Below, piece by piece: positions 5,429-7,770 of a DNA stretch of 7,770 nt; position 1 is the first letter of the stretch; every line of letters begins with the position of its first letter. The translations under genes were made by a program, and so were the position numbers. Origin of the DNA: an uncultured Bacteroidales bacterium (GTDB lineage Bacteria > Bacteroidota > Bacteroidia > Bacteroidales > Bacteroidaceae); assembly GCA_937995875.1 (NCBI GenBank), contig CALKIW010000005.1, positions 1 through 7,770 on the forward strand, in the 5' to 3' direction. The notes beneath the pieces are model-generated. The model was not told the origin of the DNA. It did no database searches and saw only the letters and a program-made list of their open reading frames with translations.

Positions 5429-5860
5429 TCAGAATGGCCACCAATGTTTTTTGCGTGGTCTTTGCGCTGTCGTGGTGTGCCCCATACTTTCACGGATAAT
5501 CTCAACGTAGGTCTTTTTTTGAGTGATGATTTGATAAATCTGTCCCCAATCCGGAAGTCCGCCAATTCCTCGGTCATCGATAAAATAGTCGGCTTTCAGT
5601 TTACGGCTGAAATGGTTGTTGTTTTCTTCCTCTTCTTCCGGATAGTCGCGATTGATGGCCCAGAAATCCACGCCTCTTTCGTGACACCAGTCGATGGCTT
5701 CTTGTAAAAGTTTTCCCTCTCGCACTGTCCACAGGATGAGACGGTGATGGTCTTTGATGAGCATACGAAGAGTTTCCGTTGCGAACGGAAGCTCTTCGCC
5801 AATTTCCGGATAACAGTGGGTTACGACAGTTCCATCAAAGTCTACTGCTATAGTTGCCAT
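5429..5860 (-). CDS. Small HAD-superfamily hydrolase, minimal (capless) form
   Basis: The 143-residue protein has the motifs of the haloacid dehalogenase superfamily, whose members hydrolyse phosphate esters through an aspartyl-phosphate intermediate. Motif I is VDFDGT, with nucleophile Asp7 and acid/base Asp9. Motif II is the Thr45 of LILWTVRE. The late motif is KLKADYFIDDRGIGGLPDW (87-105), with a basic residue at Lys87/Lys89 and the metal-binding acidic pair Asp95-Asp96. There is no room for a cap domain, so the active site should be open, which in this superfamily often goes with large or protein substrates. The substrate cannot be read from sequence. An acidic run (EEEEE, 75-79) and a basic aromatic tail (RPRKKHWWPF) are noteworthy. 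It starts 38 bases after the stop of the tyrosine kinase gene, on the same strand, and is probably in the same transcript. Confidence 0.85.
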   Translation of the reverse strand: MATIAVDFDGTVVTHCYPEIGEELPFATETLRMLIKDHHRLILWTVREGKLLQEAIDWCHERGVDFWAINRDYPEEEEENNNHFSRKLKADYFIDDRGIGGLPDWGQIYQIITQKKTYVEIIRESMGHTTTAQRPRKKHWWPF

Positions 5861-5898
5861 TATCTGTTGTATATTTCTTAATGTTTATTTTTTGATGT

Positions 5899-7770
5899 TT
5901 ATTTCTTTATGGAGTCGTCGTTTTTGTCGCCATAGTGGCTGTTACTGTAGTTGCCGTATTGACCATAACTGCCATAGCTACCATAGTTACCATAGTTGCC
6001 ATAGTTTCCGTATCTACTGGTGTAGCGGGCATATCTGCCGTATTTTCCATACATGCCGTATCCATAGTGATAGCCATGTTTTTTCTTGGACATATCGATG
6101 CCATTGATGACGATACTCATCTTGGGTAGCTTGTTGGATGCGGACAGTCCGTTGATCATATCAAAGCTTTCCTTGGGTGTGTAGTCTGCGCGACACATAT
6201 ATACGGTGATGTCGCAGACGGCTCCGATACGCAGGGTATCAGTTACCAATCCAACGGGAGCCGTGTCTACAAGGATGTAGTCGTAATGCTTGCGGAGCTC
6301 CGTAAATATGTCGTCCAGACTCTGACGGGCAACCAATTCAGCGGGGTTGGGAGGAATAGGGCCTGCCATGAGGAGTTCAAGGTTGTTGTTTACCCCGGAA
6401 GGCAGTATCTGGCTCTGTATCATATCCCACGTAGGATTGTCTTTGACAAGCAGATTGGTGATTCCGTGATTCTTGTCATTAATTTCAAACAACTCTGCCA
6501 AACGCGGTTTTCGGATGTCCAGACCCACCAGCAGAACTTTCTTGCCAAGCAGTGCGAAAGACACTGCAAGGTTGGAGGCAATAAAGGTTTTGCCCTCGCC
6601 GGAGGTACTGGATGTGAACATGATGACCTTCTGCCCGTCTTCCAGCATGAACTGAATATTTGTTCGCATGGAACGGAAAATCTCCTCCATCATGTTGTTC
6701 TTGTTCTCGTGTACCACGATGTCGGCCTTGGTCTTGGCAGTTTCCGATGCAACGGCAACGTCTGCAATGATAGGCAATTTGGTGAGACGGAGAACGTCGT
6801 TGTGTCCTTCAATTTTGTAATGGAAGAACTGGATGAGGAAGAGGACGAGTGCTGGGAGTGCAAGAGCCAGTATCAATGCTGCAAGCAATATGACTGCTTT
6901 CTTCGGGCTGATCTGTCCGCCAATGGCAGGGTTGTCTATGAGTTTGCCCTTGTCGGCCGTGGCGGCAAGCGAGATAGAGTTTTCTTCGCGTTTCTGCAAC
7001 AGCATCAAATACAAACCGGATTTCACTTCCTGCTGACGACCTATTTGTGTAAGCATACGCTCCTGTTGCGGAGTTTGTCCAACCTGTCCTTGATATTTGT
7101 AGAACTGAGACGCTACGGAGTTGCGTTGAATATCCATGTTGCGGCGTGTCTGGTCCAATGCACGACTGATGGATTTCTGCAATTCTTCGATTTGATTGGT
7201 CAATGGAACGACCGACGGAGACGATTCACTGGCACTCTGCAACAGTAGGTTTCTCTTTTGTACCAGTTCGTTGTAGCTGTTGATGAGGCTTGTAGACGAC
7301 TGGTCGGTTAGCCCTACATTAGAAGGCAGGGGTTGGGATTTGTTGGCCGGGTTGTTGATATAGCTCTTCATTTCGTCGATGAGAGCCACCTGGGTGTTGG
7401 CTTCGTTGAGTTTCTGGGCATATAGATCGGCATTTCCTGTAGCTTGTGAGGCGCTCATGTCGAGTTTCACCAACTGGTTCTGTTTCTTGTAGCTTTCCAA
7501 CTGGCCCTCAGTGTTGCCCAGCTCTGCATTGATTTTCTCCAGACGGCCGTTGATGAATTCTTCTGTCCTCATGGCCACCTCGTTCTTGTCCTCATTGGCT
7601 TGTCGGTTGTAGCTGATGGCCAACTGTTGCAGATAGTCTACGGCACGTTGGGGGCTTTCGTCGTTGAGAACGAGTTGAGCGATGGTAGTCGCTTTGCTGG
7701 TCTGGGCCACGCTCAGGCCGTTTACATATTTATATGCGGCATATCTTGGAGATTGGATAAATACTTTGAT
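5899..7770 (-). CDS. Wzc-type polysaccharide co-polymerase / BY-kinase tyrosine autokinase (5' end outside the window)
   Basis: This protein spans the inner membrane and couples capsule or exopolysaccharide chain length and export to its own tyrosine phosphorylation. The frame is open to base 7770 with no start codon needed at 7708 (a GTG valine), so the N-terminus with the first transmembrane helix is missing and 623 residues are visible. A long periplasmic coiled-coil region (about 7700-6950, including NRQANEDKNEVAMRTEEF) leads to a proline-containing segment (PAIGGQISPKK) and the second transmembrane helix (about 6898-6822). The cytoplasmic kinase follows: MEEIFRSMRTNIQFM, Walker A SSTSGEGKT (6586-6612), Walker A' VLLVGLDIRKP (with the aspartate retained), and Walker B YILVDTAPVG. 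The C-terminal tail carries 16 tyrosines (5932-6072), the usual autophosphorylation cluster of BY-kinases. The outer-membrane export partner (Wza-like) and glycosyltransferases would be expected to the right of the window. Confidence 0.95.
   Translation of the reverse strand: MKVFIQSPRYAAYKYVNGLSVAQTSKATTIAQLVLNDESPQRAVDYLQQLAISYNRQANEDKNEVAMRTEEFINGRLEKINAELGNTEGQLESYKKQNQLVKLDMSASQATGNADLYAQKLNEANTQVALIDEMKSYINNPANKSQPLPSNVGLTDQSSTSLINSYNELVQKRNLLLQSASESSPSVVPLTNQIEELQKSISRALDQTRRNMDIQRNSVASQFYKYQGQVGQTPQQERMLTQIGRQQEVKSGLYLMLLQKREENSISLAATADKGKLIDNPAIGGQISPKKAVILLAALILALALPALVLFLIQFFHYKIEGHNDVLRLTKLPIIADVAVASETAKTKADIVVHENKNNMMEEIFRSMRTNIQFMLEDGQKVIMFTSSTSGEGKTFIASNLAVSFALLGKKVLLVGLDIRKPRLAELFEINDKNHGITNLLVKDNPTWDMIQSQILPSGVNNNLELLMAGPIPPNPAELVARQSLDDIFTELRKHYDYILVDTAPVGLVTDTLRIGAVCDITVYMCRADYTPKESFDMINGLSASNKLPKMSIVINGIDMSKKKHGYHYGYGMYGKYGRYARYTSRYGNYGNYGNYGSYGSYGQYGNYSNSHYGDKNDDSIKK
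5953..6006 (-). repeat. Six 9-bp tandem units coding for (N/S/Q)-Y-G in the kinase tail
   Basis: Six consecutive 9-bp units code for NYG, NYG, NYG, SYG, SYG and QYG, within a longer tyrosine-rich stretch (5932-6072) where Tyr recurs mostly every third residue. The DNA units are close but not identical (for example AACTATGGC, AACTATGGT, AGCTATGGC on the coding strand). Gain or loss of a unit keeps the frame and changes the number of phosphorylatable tyrosines. A tyrosine cluster is normal in this kinase family; the regular DNA repeat suggests that it grew by slippage. Confidence 0.85.

Noticed and set aside
6286..7248. Long 320-residue open frame on the plus strand across the kinase gene
   Set aside because: It lies antisense within the strongly supported kinase, its translation is cysteine- and histidine-rich without a recognisable domain, and it breaks up the locus. 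It is a shadow of the real gene.
7708..7710. GTG as the start of the kinase gene
   Set aside because: The frame remains open for 20 more codons to the window edge and the upstream residues fit the family, while a Wzc-type protein needs an N-terminal transmembrane helix. The GTG is an internal valine and the gene is truncated by the window.

Overview
The window comes from a Bacteroidota genome, most likely of the order Bacteroidales (Prevotella/Bacteroides-like). This rests on protein style (a MiaA with a DIGTGKDL motif, a Bacteroidales-type Wzc-like tyrosine kinase), A/T-rich leaders in place of clear Shine-Dalgarno sites, and promoter candidates of the Bacteroidota type (TTTG, about 20 bp, then TAnnTTTG). 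The genus is inference. No tRNA, rRNA, CRISPR array, insertion sequence or phage gene was seen.

Layout from left to right: 1-149 holds no recognisable gene, only a possible terminator. At 150-2056 lies a two-gene minus-strand unit: miaA, then a divergent diacylglycerol-kinase-fold protein, overlapping by 4 bases (ATGA). A near-consensus promoter sits just before miaA. At 2216-2243 is a strong hairpin terminator for the next minus-strand gene, a type I glyceraldehyde-3-phosphate dehydrogenase (2288-3316). Its promoter candidate lies at 3393-3424. The 275-bp divergent spacer (3317-3591) separates it from the plus-strand mscL (3592-3975) and carries a palindrome over the -7 box and three tandem 21-22 bp repeats ending at the mscL start.

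mscL and fmt converge on a 330-bp intergenic stretch (3976-4305). It holds a GC-rich hairpin, a nested inverted repeat (4078-4139) and a short coding-like remnant, but no convincing gene. The rest is minus strand: fmt (4306-5286), a long hairpin spacer, a small HAD-fold phosphatase-like gene (5429-5860), and the C-terminal 623 residues of a Wzc-type tyrosine autokinase/chain-length regulator (5899-7770) whose 5' end lies beyond the right edge.

Most genes are housekeeping: tRNA modification, initiator tRNA formylation, glycolysis and osmotic safety valve. The right end is the edge of a surface polysaccharide export locus. The most unusual points are the tandem repeats ahead of mscL, the altered motifs of the lipid-kinase-like protein, the structured element at 4078-4139, and the kinase tail built from a 9-bp tandem repeat coding for periodic tyrosines. 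I did not find a clearly new multi-gene system.
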